This document shows, in pieces, positions 25,363 to 33,754 of a stretch of 64,000 bases of DNA. How positions within the stretch are numbered: position 1 is the stretch's first letter; each line of letters opens with the position of its first letter. The translations under genes and the position numbers were made by a program. The DNA comes from JAICKM01 sp038228295. GTDB lineage: Bacteria; Chloroflexota; Chloroflexia; QHBQ01; JAICKM01. Location: assembly GCA_038228295.1 (NCBI GenBank), contig JBBRPH010000005.1, positions 62,001 to 126,000 of the forward strand, written 5' to 3'. The notes below the pieces were generated by a model. The model saw only the letters and a program-made list of their open reading frames with translations. It made no database searches and had not been told where the DNA came from.

Positions 25363-26585
25363 TTCGCCGCTCGCCCACCATCGTCCTCTACAACGTCACC
25401 ACGACCACCAAAGTCGGCGGCGTAGAGACGTTTGTTTGGGAGGTAGCGGCGCGGCTGGCGGCGCGGGGCTATCACGCCGTAGTGCTTGGTGGGCGGGGGA
25501 CGGAGAGGCGTCGCGCGCCTGGTGTGCAGGTGGTACGACTGCCCTATCTGGATCGCGCCGTGTGGCGGCGCATCCCCTTGCTGGGCCGGCAATACACGCT
25601 GACCAAGCTGCTGGAACGCCTCTCGTTCGGCGTGGCCGGCCTACCCTGGTTACTGTGGCACCGCCCGGCGGTAGTCTACATCCAAAAGCCCTTCGACCTA
25701 CCGGTCGCCGCGCTCTGCCGAGTGGTGGGTATCCGCCCCCTGTTCGGCTGCCACGGCAAAGATTTTTGGCTCGGCGACCGTCTGTTCACCGGCGCCGTGC
25801 AGGCTAGTGTGTCGTGCAGCGCCTACAACGCCGCCCAGGTCCATGCCCGCTACGGCCTGCACCCCACCGTGATCTACAATGGGGTGGATACCACGCTGTT
25901 CCAGCCGGGCCTCAGTCGGCAGCCGGCAGCCGGCAGTGCGATAAGCACTAAGACCCCCGATGCCGGCGAAATGCAGCACACGGAAGGCAGCACGCGGAAC
26001 GCCGACTGCCGACCCCCGACCCATATCGTCCTCTTCGCCGGCCGCCTAGTGCGCTGGAAGGGCGTAGAATACCTGATCGAGGCGTTGCCGCTGCTCCGGA
26101 CCGCCGGCGTAGTCGCCTGGATCGCGGGCGAGGGACCATATCAGCCGGAACTAGAAGCACTGACCGCGCGGCTGGGTGTGACCGAGCGAGTGCGCTTCCT
26201 GGGTCAGGTGCCGACTGCCGATCTCCCCGCGCTGTATGCCCAGGCCGCAGTGGTGGTCGGCACGTCGTTTGTCAACGAGACTTTCGGTATTGCGCTGGCT
26301 GAGGCGATGGCCTGTGGCCGCCCGGTGGTCGCCAGCCGCTTCGGCGGCTTCCCCGAAGTGGTGGCTGACGGCGAGACCGGCCTCCTAACCCGTCCGCAAG
26401 ACCCCGCCGACCTGGCCGCCCACCTCGACACGCTGCTGAACGACCCGGCGCGCGCCGCTGCGATGGGCGCCGCCGGTCTGGCCCGCGTCCGGCGCCTCTT
26501 CACCTGGGATGCCGTGGTAGACCGGCTGGAAGTCGTACTGCGGATGCTGGGAGTGGCGCACGCCACGCCGCAGGGCGACACCTAA
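25359..26585 (+). CDS. Glycosyltransferase family 4
   Basis: 408 aa, GT-B fold. The N-terminal domain has TTTTKVGGVETFVWEVAARLAARGY, the acceptor-side glycine loop. The C-terminal domain has VLFAGRLVRWKGVEYLIEAL and the donor-site E-x7-E stretch TFGIALAEAMACGRPVVASRFGG. It transfers a sugar from a nucleotide donor to a surface glycan or lipid; the specific sugar cannot be told. Between YNGVDTTLFQPG and HIVLFAGR there are about 38 extra residues where the family usually has about ten. They are encoded by an inverted heptad repeat (25914-26021) inserted in frame at the interdomain junction. Confidence 0.9.
   Translation: MIRRSPTIVLYNVTTTTKVGGVETFVWEVAARLAARGYHAVVLGGRGTERRRAPGVQVVRLPYLDRAVWRRIPLLGRQYTLTKLLERLSFGVAGLPWLLWHRPAVVYIQKPFDLPVAALCRVVGIRPLFGCHGKDFWLGDRLFTGAVQASVSCSAYNAAQVHARYGLHPTVIYNGVDTTLFQPGLSRQPAAGSAISTKTPDAGEMQHTEGSTRNADCRPPTHIVLFAGRLVRWKGVEYLIEALPLLRTAGVVAWIAGEGPYQPELEALTARLGVTERVRFLGQVPTADLPALYAQAAVVVGTSFVNETFGIALAEAMACGRPVVASRFGGFPEVVADGETGLLTRPQDPADLAAHLDTLLNDPARAAAMGAAGLARVRRLFTWDAVVDRLEVVLRMLGVAHATPQGDT
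25914..26021. repeat. Inverted heptad-array element inside glycosyltransferase gene (unit TCGGCAG)
   Basis: The left arm has TCGGCAG, CCGGCAG, CCGGCAG (25916-25936). The right arm, read on the other strand from 26019 to 25999, gives TCGGGGG, TCGGCAG, TCGGCGT. The element encodes the loop between the two glycosyltransferase domains and leaves the frame open. Confidence 0.75.
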
Positions 26586-26716
26586 GCGGCAACCGGAGCA
26601 GAGTCCCCGGCACGGGTCGCGACGAGTGCCAAGCGGCGGCGCCACCCCGACAAGTCAAGAACAAAAGCAGATGCACAGGATTACTGCATTGTGCGTCTGT
26701 ATAGCCATCGGCGGCC

Positions 26717-26745
26717 TTGCACCCACCCGCCCGCTATGGTATACT
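26717..26745 (+). promoter_or_regulatory. rpsO promoter
   Basis: TTGCAC (26717-26722), 17-nt spacer, TATACT (26740-26745). The transcript start is expected near 26752, directly at the first leader hairpin. Confidence 0.7.
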
Positions 26746-26751
26746 ACTCCG

Positions 26752-26846
26752 TGGCGTAGCAGGACTACGCCTGCGGACCCTATGGGGTTTTGTCCCGTCG
26801 CAGGTTGCCGAGGGCGGCGTGCGGCGTGGAGGAGGATAGACCAGGA
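26752..26846 (+). ncRNA. Structured rpsO leader, possible S15 autoregulatory element
   Basis: The roughly 95-nt leader begins with a perfect 7-bp hairpin (GGCGTAG 26753-26759 with CTACGCC 26765-26771). A second stem follows, CTGCG 26771-26775 with CGCAG 26799-26803, enclosing CCC/GGG pairs. The ribosome binding site GGAGGAGGA follows unpaired. S15 commonly represses its own mRNA through leader structures. Binding here is inferred, not shown. Confidence 0.4.
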
Positions 26847-27134
26847 ATGTCGTTAGGTAAAGAGGTTAAAGAGACCATTATCACCAAATTCGCCATGCAC
26901 GAAGGCGATACCGGATCGTCGGAAGTGCAGATTGCGCTGTTGACCGAGCGCATCAATGGGTTGGTGGGTCACCTGAAGCTGAATAAGCATGATCACCATA
27001 CTCGGCGCGGTTTGCTGGTACTGGTCGGCCGGCGTCGCCGCTTGCTGCGCTACCTGAGCAAGCGCGACGTGGCGAAGTACCGCGTGATTATCAGCAGCCT
27101 GGGGCTGCGCGAAGCGCGCCCACGCACCCGCTAA
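26847..27134 (+). CDS. rpsO: 30S ribosomal protein S15
   Basis: 95 aa, slightly longer than the usual 89. The N-terminus MSLGKEVKETIITKFAMHEGD is followed by the S15 signature, including TGSSEVQIALLTERINGL, LKLNKHDHHTRRGLL, VGRRRRLLRYL and YRVIISSLGLR. S15 binds the central domain of 16S rRNA early in 30S assembly. The start is the ATG at 26847 behind GGAGGAGGA; a longer frame from 26790 would run back into the leader. The C-terminal tail RLEAR-like segment ends REARPRTR. A strong terminator follows, and pnp is next, the usual rpsO-pnp order. Confidence 0.97.
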   Translation: MSLGKEVKETIITKFAMHEGDTGSSEVQIALLTERINGLVGHLKLNKHDHHTRRGLLVLVGRRRRLLRYLSKRDVAKYRVIISSLGLREARPRTR

Positions 27135-27148
27135 TGCGGATTGGGCGG

Positions 27149-27183
27149 AAGGCCGTATCGCCAGGCGCGATACGGCCTTTCTC
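27149..27183 (+). terminator. Intrinsic terminator of rpsO
   Basis: AAGGCCGTATCGC (27149-27161) pairs with GCGATACGGCCTT (27167-27179) across a five-base loop, followed by a short T-rich run. It separates rpsO from pnp, which therefore needs its own promoter or read-through. Confidence 0.88.
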
Positions 27184-27461
27184 TTGGCATAAGGCTTGCA
27201 AGAGGAGAGCGTAGCGTGCCTTTTAGCGCGGCGGCAAGGGGAGCGAAACAAGCCGTTCGCGCACCACACATAATTTCCACATAGGGAAGCCAAGATCACG
27301 GCGGCGTGAGAAGGCGTAGGCCACGCCCAGTGACGATGGCGGTTCAGGTGGAGCCGCATCGTCCCAGCAGCAGGATGTCGCCGGTAGAGCGCATCCTTAT
27401 TAATGCCCCAGAGCCGGACCCTGGCTGGGCACAGGATAGACCACAGGAGAGAGGGAATCCA

Positions 27462-30125
27462 ATGCAAGTACATGAGATGGAGACCGAAGTCGCCGGGCGT
27501 AAGATGAGCCTGGAGACCGGGCGGTTGGCCCAGCAAGCGCACGGCGCGGTGCTGGTGACGTATGGCGAGAGCGTGGTATTGGCGACGGTGGTGGGTGCCT
27601 ATGATGTGCGCGAAGGAACCGACTTTCTACCGCTGACGGTAGACTACGAAGAGCGAATGTATGCCGCCGGCAAGATCCCCGGCGGGTTTATTAAGCGCGA
27701 AGGCCGTCCCACCGACACGGCCACCTTGACCGCCCGCCTCACCGACCGCCCCCTGCGTCCGTTGTTCCCTAAAGGCTATTTTTCCGAGATCCAGGTGCAG
27801 CTCACGGTGATGAGCGTGGACATGAACACCGACCCCAGCGTGCTGTCGATCATCGGCGCCAGCGCGGCGCTTTGCATCTCCGATATTCCCTTCAAGGGGC
27901 CGGTCGGCGCAGCGCAGGTCGGCTATGTCAACGGCGAATTTGTCCTTAACCCGACTTATGAGCAGCAGGCCGAGAGCCGGCTCGACATGATGATCGCCGG
28001 CAACCGCGATGCTGTGCTAATGGTTGAGGCCGGCGCGCACGAACTGACCGAGGAGCAGATGCTCGAAGCGGTGCAATTCGGTCATCGTGGATTACAAACA
28101 AGCATTGACATCCAAGAGCAATTGATCGCGCAGGCCGCCGTGCCCAAGCGCCCCTTCACCCCGCCCGTCGCCGACACCAGTGATGTGGACAAGATGAAGG
28201 CTATCCTGGGCGAGCGCCTGAGCAGCACGCGCAACACCGACAAGGTGGCCCGCGAATCCCAGACCGATCAACTGAAGCAATCTGCTGTCGCCGCCTTTGT
28301 GGGCGATGCGCCGGAAGCCGAGCGCGCCGGCCTGACTGCTCACGCGGAAAAAGCCTTCGCCGGTCTGCTCAAAGCCGAAGTCCGTAACGCCATCCTCAGC
28401 GAAGGGCTACGTCCCGACGGACGAGGGCCGAAAGACATCCGCGCGATCACGGTGGAAGTGGGAGTGCTGCCGCGCACCCACGGTACCGGCCTGTTCACGC
28501 GCGGTCAGACTCAGGTGCTAACCGTCTGCACACTGGGCACCAGTGCCGACGAGCAGATGCTTGACGGACTGGGCACGCAAAACAAGAAACGCTATATCCA
28601 TCACTACAACTTCCCGGCCTTCAGCACCGGCGAAACCCGCCGCGCGCGTGGCCCGTCACGCCGCGATATCGGCCACGGTCACCTGGCCGAGCGTTCGCTG
28701 CTGCCGGTACTGCCGAGCAATGACGAGTTCCCCTACGTGCTGCGCCTGGTCAGCGAAGTGCTGGCAAGCAACGGCTCCTCCTCGATGGCGAGCGTCTGCG
28801 GTAGCAGCCTGGCCCTGATGGACGCAGGCGTGCCGATCAAGGCCGCCGTCGCCGGTATCGCTATGGGCTTGATCACCGACCCGGACGGCCGCCGTACCGT
28901 GCTGACCGACATCCAGGGCGTGGAAGACAATCTGGGCGACATGGACTTCAAAGTCGCGGGCACTGCGGCCGGCGTGACCGGCTTGCAGATGGACATCAAA
29001 ATCACCGGCCTCAGCTATGAGATCATGGGCGAAGCGTTCGCGCAGGCTCGTGAAGCCCGTCTGACAATCCTGGAAAAGATGAACGCCGTTATCAGCGAAG
29101 CGCGGCCCGAAATGTCGCTCTACGCACCGCGTATCCTCAAGATCCAGATCAACCCGGAGAAGATCGGCGCGCTGATCGGCCCCGGCGGTAAAATGATTCG
29201 CAGCATCACCGAAGCGACCGGCTGCAAGATTGACGTGGAAGACGACGGCTCGGTGTTTGTCGCCTCCAGCGACGGCGACAGCGCCCGCCGCGCCATCCAG
29301 ATGATCGAGGGACTGACCAAAGAACCCGAAGTCGGCACGATCTACCTGGGCAAAGTGGTCTCGCTCCAGCCCTATGGCGCGTTTGTGCAGATTATGCCGG
29401 GCAAAGACGGTTTGGTCCGCATCAGCGAACTGGCCGACTACTTTGTGGAGCGCGTCGAAGACGTAGTGAGTCCCGGCGACGAAATCAATGTCATGGTCAT
29501 CGGCGTGGATCGCATGGGCAAGATCAGCCTATCGCGCAAAGCGGTGCTGACCGGTCAGATCCCGTCGGCGGAAGACCAGGAGCGTGCCCGCAACGAAGGC
29601 CGCAGCGGTGGCGGTGGTGCCGCCGGCGGCGGCGGCTTTGCGGGGCGTGACCGTGCGCCGCGTGAAGAGCGCCCGCCTGCCCGTGAAGATCGCCCGGCGC
29701 CGCGCGAAGAGCGCCCCTTCCGCGATGACCGCCCGCCCGCGCGCGACGAGCCGCCTGGGCGCTCGCCTGCCCGCTACGCCGAAGAAGAGCGTGCCCCGCG
29801 CGACCCCAACCGCTTGCCCAATTACGGCGACCGCAGCGGCGGCCGCAGCGGTGGTAGCGGCTATGGCGACCGTGGCCCCAGCCGCAGTGGGGGCGGCTAC
29901 GGTGATCGCGGCCCCAGCCGCAGTGGGGGCAGCGGCTATAGCGACCGTGGTCCCAGCCGCAGCCCCGGCTACGGCGACCGTGGCAACGAGCGCGGCCCCA
30001 GCCGCCCGCCCGGCAGCGGCTACAGCGACCGTGGCCCCAGCCCCGACCGCACTCCGCCCGCGCCCGATAGTGACCACGGCAATGAGCGCGGCCCCAACGA
30101 CCGTGACCGTAGCCCGCGCTGGTAG
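27462..30125 (+). CDS. pnp: Polynucleotide phosphorylase with long RG-rich tail
   Basis: 887 aa. It degrades RNA 3' to 5' by phosphorolysis and can add tails. Two RNase PH domains (~10-220 and ~300-540, with FSTGETRRARGPSRRDIGHG) flank the helical linker. The KH domain contains IGALIGPGGKMIRSI (~560-610) and the S1 domain GTIYLGKVVSLQPYGAFVQ (~622-695). Residues ~705-887 are a disordered tail first rich in E-R-P-R-D and then made of GYGDRGPSR-type repeats; most family members end soon after S1. The ATG at 27462 lies behind AGGAGAGAGGG. A 15-bp terminator closes the gene. Confidence 0.96.
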   Translation: MQVHEMETEVAGRKMSLETGRLAQQAHGAVLVTYGESVVLATVVGAYDVREGTDFLPLTVDYEERMYAAGKIPGGFIKREGRPTDTATLTARLTDRPLRPLFPKGYFSEIQVQLTVMSVDMNTDPSVLSIIGASAALCISDIPFKGPVGAAQVGYVNGEFVLNPTYEQQAESRLDMMIAGNRDAVLMVEAGAHELTEEQMLEAVQFGHRGLQTSIDIQEQLIAQAAVPKRPFTPPVADTSDVDKMKAILGERLSSTRNTDKVARESQTDQLKQSAVAAFVGDAPEAERAGLTAHAEKAFAGLLKAEVRNAILSEGLRPDGRGPKDIRAITVEVGVLPRTHGTGLFTRGQTQVLTVCTLGTSADEQMLDGLGTQNKKRYIHHYNFPAFSTGETRRARGPSRRDIGHGHLAERSLLPVLPSNDEFPYVLRLVSEVLASNGSSSMASVCGSSLALMDAGVPIKAAVAGIAMGLITDPDGRRTVLTDIQGVEDNLGDMDFKVAGTAAGVTGLQMDIKITGLSYEIMGEAFAQAREARLTILEKMNAVISEARPEMSLYAPRILKIQINPEKIGALIGPGGKMIRSITEATGCKIDVEDDGSVFVASSDGDSARRAIQMIEGLTKEPEVGTIYLGKVVSLQPYGAFVQIMPGKDGLVRISELADYFVERVEDVVSPGDEINVMVIGVDRMGKISLSRKAVLTGQIPSAEDQERARNEGRSGGGGAAGGGGFAGRDRAPREERPPAREDRPAPREERPFRDDRPPARDEPPGRSPARYAEEERAPRDPNRLPNYGDRSGGRSGGSGYGDRGPSRSGGGYGDRGPSRSGGSGYSDRGPSRSPGYGDRGNERGPSRPPGSGYSDRGPSPDRTPPAPDSDHGNERGPNDRDRSPRW

Positions 30126-30145
30126 GTTAAACGCACATCATTAAC

Positions 30146-30177
30146 AAAGACCCCGCTCCAGGTGGAGCGGGGTCTTT
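30146..30177. terminator. Bidirectional terminator between pnp and glgA
   Basis: AAAGACCCCGCTCCA (30146-30160) pairs perfectly with 30163-30177. The outer A/T pairs give a U-run on both strands. It sits between convergent genes. Confidence 0.93.
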
Positions 30178-30265
30178 CTGTGCGGGGTTGTAGTGCAGGT
30201 TCAGGCAACTGGGTGTAGCAGGCGGCGCCACTACAGCCGACCCTCTGCTAAATTTGCAACGGTCG

Positions 30266-31720
30266 CTATGCCCCATGCAAGGCCCGCGCGCGCATATACA
30301 GATCCACGTACTTGCGCGCCGACACATCCCAGCTCCAGTCCAGCCCCATGTCGCAGCGAACCAGCTCTTCCCAGGCGGTGGAGTCATGGTAGAGCGCCAG
30401 CCCCCGTTCGACCGCCGCCGCAAAGGCGTTAGGCGTGAAATCGGTGAAGACAAAGCCGTGGCCGTGGCCGGTGGCCGAGTCGTAGTCCTCTACGGTGTCG
30501 GCCAGGCCACCGGTCTTACGGACCACCGGCACCGTACCGTAGCGCATAGCAAACATCTGGCCCAGGCCGCACGGCTCAAAGCGCGACGGCATCAGGAACA
30601 GATCGAGGCTGCCGTAGATGCGCTGGGCCAGCGGGCCGTCGAAGCGCAAAAACGCCGCCGCCTGCTCAGGGAAGCGCGCCACCAAGTCGGTAAAAAGCTG
30701 TTCATAGACTGGATTACCGATTGCCAGCACCACAAACTGCACCTCGTGTGCGGCCAGCAGCCCTTCCAACATCGGTACCATGATCTCGAAACCCTTTTGC
30801 ACAGCCAGCCGCGAGATGGCACCCAGGATCGGCACATCGGGGCGCACCGGCAAGCCCGCCTCGCGTTGCAGGGCGGCCTTATTCGCCGCCCGCGCCGCCA
30901 GGTGGTCGGCATCGAAATGGTGCGGCAGGTCAGGATCAGTCTGCGGGTTGATCAGGTCTACGTCAATGCCATTGAGGATGCCGAATAGCCGCTCGCGGCG
31001 GGCACGCAGTAACGGATCGAGCTGTTCGCCGTACTCCGGAGTCAGGATCTCGCGCGCGTATTGCTCACTGACCGTATTGATCACATCGCTGTAAGTTAAA
31101 CCGCGCGCCATCAGATTGATCGCGCCGGGAAACTGCGCCGTTTCGATGGGCAGGCGGTCGGTGGGCGGCAGGCCGGCCAGGGTCAGGGTTTCTGTCGGCG
31201 TAGTGCCCTGATAGGCCAAGTTGTGGATGGTGTAGACTGTGGCGATATTGGTGTAGCGCGGGTCGCAGGCGTAGAGCGTCCGCAGCCAGTTGGGGATGAT
31301 ACCGCTGTGCCAGTCGTTGCAATGTATGACATCGGGCCACCACTCTAAGCCGGGCAGCATTTCGAGTACGGCGCGACAAAACAGCAGAAACCGCGCCGCA
31401 TCGTCGGGGTAAGCATAGACTTCGGGCCGCCCATAGTAAAATTCATTGGCGATCAGATAGACCGGCACCGCGCCGGTCCGCCCGATCTGCGTCTGCAATA
31501 CATCTACGGCAACCGGCTCCGCGCCCAGCGGCACCGGCAGATCGTGCAGCACCGGCCGCACCGAGTATTTGGTCGTGTCTATCAGCGCGTATTTGGGCAG
31601 GACCACGCGCACATCATGGCCCATGGCGTGCAGGGCCGTCGGCAGCGCGCCGGCCACGTCGGCCAGCCCGCCGACCTTCGCAAAAGGCGCGACTTCGGCG
31701 GCGACCAGCAGGATTTTCAT
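30266..31720 (-). CDS. glgA: Glycogen synthase (GT5)
   Basis: 484 aa, normal length. It builds alpha-1,4-glucan from ADP-glucose. The N-terminus MKILLVAAEVAPFAKVGGLADV holds the KVGGL nucleotide-sugar motif (K15), HNLAYQGTTP and EYGEQLDPLL are conserved, and the C-terminal donor site is MPSRFEPCGLGQMFAMRYG followed by RKTGGLADTV. AAAGGAAC precedes the ATG at 31720. Other glycogen genes (glgB, glgC) are not in the window. The promoter overlaps that of the divergent zinc-ribbon gene. Confidence 0.95.
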   Translation of the reverse strand: MKILLVAAEVAPFAKVGGLADVAGALPTALHAMGHDVRVVLPKYALIDTTKYSVRPVLHDLPVPLGAEPVAVDVLQTQIGRTGAVPVYLIANEFYYGRPEVYAYPDDAARFLLFCRAVLEMLPGLEWWPDVIHCNDWHSGIIPNWLRTLYACDPRYTNIATVYTIHNLAYQGTTPTETLTLAGLPPTDRLPIETAQFPGAINLMARGLTYSDVINTVSEQYAREILTPEYGEQLDPLLRARRERLFGILNGIDVDLINPQTDPDLPHHFDADHLAARAANKAALQREAGLPVRPDVPILGAISRLAVQKGFEIMVPMLEGLLAAHEVQFVVLAIGNPVYEQLFTDLVARFPEQAAAFLRFDGPLAQRIYGSLDLFLMPSRFEPCGLGQMFAMRYGTVPVVRKTGGLADTVEDYDSATGHGHGFVFTDFTPNAFAAAVERGLALYHDSTAWEELVRCDMGLDWSWDVSARKYVDLYMRARALHGA

Positions 31721-31793
31721 GTAACGGGTTCCTTTCGACGATCAGGCGTAGCGTAGCGTAGGCGGCGCACGTCGTTGTGACCCGTCCGGGCGC

Positions 31794-31846
31794 ATTATAC
31801 ATAGGCCCGCCGCAGTTTGACAAGCCCTGTACTCGACCGGTACAAT
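31794..31846. promoter_or_regulatory. Divergent promoters with overlapping -35 boxes (glgA and zinc-ribbon gene)
   Basis: Plus strand: TTGACA 31817-31822, 18 nt, TACAAT 31841-31846. Minus strand: TTGTCA 31823-31818, 18 nt, TATAAT 31799-31794. The two -35 hexamers share five base pairs, so one polymerase at a time is likely. Confidence 0.72.
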
Positions 31847-31869
31847 GGGCGAGCAGAGGAGAGGGTGCG

Positions 31870-32334
31870 ATGAGCCGGCGATTTCGGGATGTGGGTCAAA
31901 CCATCTACAGCTTCGAGAGCGAGTTTTTGGTCCGCTGCCCGCAGTGCGCGCGTCGTGCCCGTGTGCTGCGGCTGCCGGCGCGACCAGGTAGCCGCAGCGC
32001 GCAGGTGCGACTCGTTTGCGGCTACTGTGGACATACCAAAGACGGAACCGGCGCGCAAAGTGGCGCCGGCGAGGCCGTGGATTGGTACTTCCACCTGCCG
32101 CTGTGGCTGCAAACGCCCTGCTGCGGCCGGCTGCTGTGGGCCCATAACGCCGCCCATCTTGATTTCCTCGCCGCTTATGTGCAGGCCGAATTGCGCGAAG
32201 ATGCGCCGGCAGGAACCGTGAACGGCCTGCGCAATAGCACCCTGGCAAGCAAGCTGCCCGCCTGGATCAAAAGCGCCAAGCATCGCGCGGCGATCCTGCA
32301 CAGCCTCGCCCAATTGCGCGCTACGCTGGACTAG
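31870..32334 (+). CDS. Zinc-ribbon protein of unknown function
   Basis: 154 aa. Two cysteine pairs, RCPQCARRARV and VCGYCGHTKDG, form a likely treble-clef or rubredoxin-type zinc ribbon in the first 55 residues. A second part includes LPLWLQTPCCGRLLWAHNAAHLDFLAAYVQAELRED and a basic C-terminal helix (LPAWIKSAKHRAAILHSLAQLR). I do not recognise a named family. GAGGAGAGGG precedes the ATG at 31870. A longer in-frame start at 31777 would lie upstream of the promoter. It shares its promoter region with glgA and lies 19 bases before a methyltransferase gene. Confidence 0.75.
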   Translation: MSRRFRDVGQTIYSFESEFLVRCPQCARRARVLRLPARPGSRSAQVRLVCGYCGHTKDGTGAQSGAGEAVDWYFHLPLWLQTPCCGRLLWAHNAAHLDFLAAYVQAELREDAPAGTVNGLRNSTLASKLPAWIKSAKHRAAILHSLAQLRATLD

Positions 32335-32353
32335 CGTGTAGAAAGCGGCACGA

Positions 32354-33754
32354 GTGGATCGATCCCTTCTCGATATAGTGCGCTGTCCGGCCTGTGGCGG
32401 CGGCGACTGGACACTGGACGCGCAGGATACCGTCACCCTGGCCTATGCCGGTGGCCCACGCGCCGAGGTGCGGACCGGCACGGTGGGCTGTAGCTGCGGC
32501 CGGCAGTACCCAGTGCAGGACTATGTGCTGTCGTTCGCGGGGCGCTTTGGGCCGGAGCTGGCACGCGAGGCGGCGTTCTGGGATCGCTTCTACCGCTGGA
32601 ACCTGGCACACGGCGCGGCCGGCTTCCAGGATCTCAAACGGGGGTTCGCACCCTTCCTAGCGCAAGGTGTGACCGAGGCGTTCCCCGCCGCCGCCACGAT
32701 AGACCGCTATGCAGTGCATTATCAGGTGGCTGAACACCCGCTGTTGCGTGCCGGTACCACCCTGCTCGACATCGGCGTGGGGTTAGGGTGGACCGCGATC
32801 CATTTCGCCCGCGCAGGCTACCGGGTCACGGCGTTCGATCCCAGCCTCGGCTCGGTGCAGGCAGCCAAAGCCTACGCCGTCGCTCAAGGCGTTTTTATTG
32901 AATACCTATGCGCGGCGGTGGGCGACCTAGAGTTTGCGCCGGCCTGCTTCGACAACGTGACAGCCTTTCATGCGCTGCACCATGTACCTGACCTGGAGGC
33001 CGGGTTGACGGCGATCAGTCGCTGGTTGCGGCCCGGCGGCGGGCTGGCAGTAGACGAGCACATCGCGAACAGCCGGTTAGCGGCGGCGCTGGGGACGCGC
33101 CTGCACACCTGGGCGGCGGCCGCCGTGTTCCCGCGCTACCGCACCATTCCCGACGTTGCGTTAGCGGCGCTGCCCCAGGAGCCGCACTCGGCGTTGGAAG
33201 ATGTGGGCGTGGATCAGGTCGCACCGCTGCTGCGCCGCCATTTCACAGTGGAGTACGAGCAGACACGCCATGTGGTGCTGGACCACTATCCATTGCTCTA
33301 CTATCTGTGGCAAGACCGCGATCCCACTGCCTACCGGCACAGTCTGACTATCGCCAACCACCTACAAGAGCTACTGCGCCAAATTGACCCAGACGGCGGC
33401 GAGTATCTGACCCTGATCGCGGCCAATTGCCCACCGCCCGCCCGCCGGCCGGCCGGCGGTTATCAGGGGGCGGTAGTTAGTGAAATCGCGGCACCTCCAC
33501 TCCCAACGCCGGCACACAGCACAGAGCACGCACTAATCGTCGCCCGCGTGGCGGCGCTAGAGGCGGAGTTGGCGGCGCAGGGGGCGTGGGCGCGCGGGCT
33601 GGAGACGACGGTCCAGGAGCGCGACCGCGAATTGAAGCGGCTGCGGGCACACCTGCGGCGCGTGGCAAACGGGCGGCTGTTGCGTCTGTTGGCTATAGGC
33701 CGGCGGCTGTGGACCGGGGATGGGAATCGCCGGCGCGGCGGAAACCGTGCGTAA
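32354..33754 (+). CDS. Methyltransferase with N-terminal zinc-ribbon and C-terminal coiled coil
   Basis: 466 aa, GTG start. Residues 1-60 form a Trm112-like ribbon (VRCPACGGGDW and GCSCGRQYPV). The methyltransferase core has LLDIGVGLGWTAIHFARAGYRVTAFDPS, FDNVTAFHALHHV and RWLRPGGGLAVDEH. The last ~70 residues are a coiled coil (ARVAALEAELAAQ...RDRELKRLRAHLRR). Such proteins occur in surface-glycan clusters. The end overlaps the next gene, a large membrane protein, by 35 bp, giving a methyltransferase plus membrane-protein pair like the one at 19.8-22.3 kb. The acceptor is unknown. Confidence 0.82.
   Translation: MDRSLLDIVRCPACGGGDWTLDAQDTVTLAYAGGPRAEVRTGTVGCSCGRQYPVQDYVLSFAGRFGPELAREAAFWDRFYRWNLAHGAAGFQDLKRGFAPFLAQGVTEAFPAAATIDRYAVHYQVAEHPLLRAGTTLLDIGVGLGWTAIHFARAGYRVTAFDPSLGSVQAAKAYAVAQGVFIEYLCAAVGDLEFAPACFDNVTAFHALHHVPDLEAGLTAISRWLRPGGGLAVDEHIANSRLAAALGTRLHTWAAAAVFPRYRTIPDVALAALPQEPHSALEDVGVDQVAPLLRRHFTVEYEQTRHVVLDHYPLLYYLWQDRDPTAYRHSLTIANHLQELLRQIDPDGGEYLTLIAANCPPPARRPAGGYQGAVVSEIAAPPLPTPAHSTEHALIVARVAALEAELAAQGAWARGLETTVQERDRELKRLRAHLRRVANGRLLRLLAIGRRLWTGDGNRRRGGNRA

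Noticed and set aside
29529..30077. Long antisense frame opposite the PNPase tail
   Set aside because: It is an alanine/valine/glycine-rich product of the repetitive GC-rich tail codons read backwards, with no start signal.
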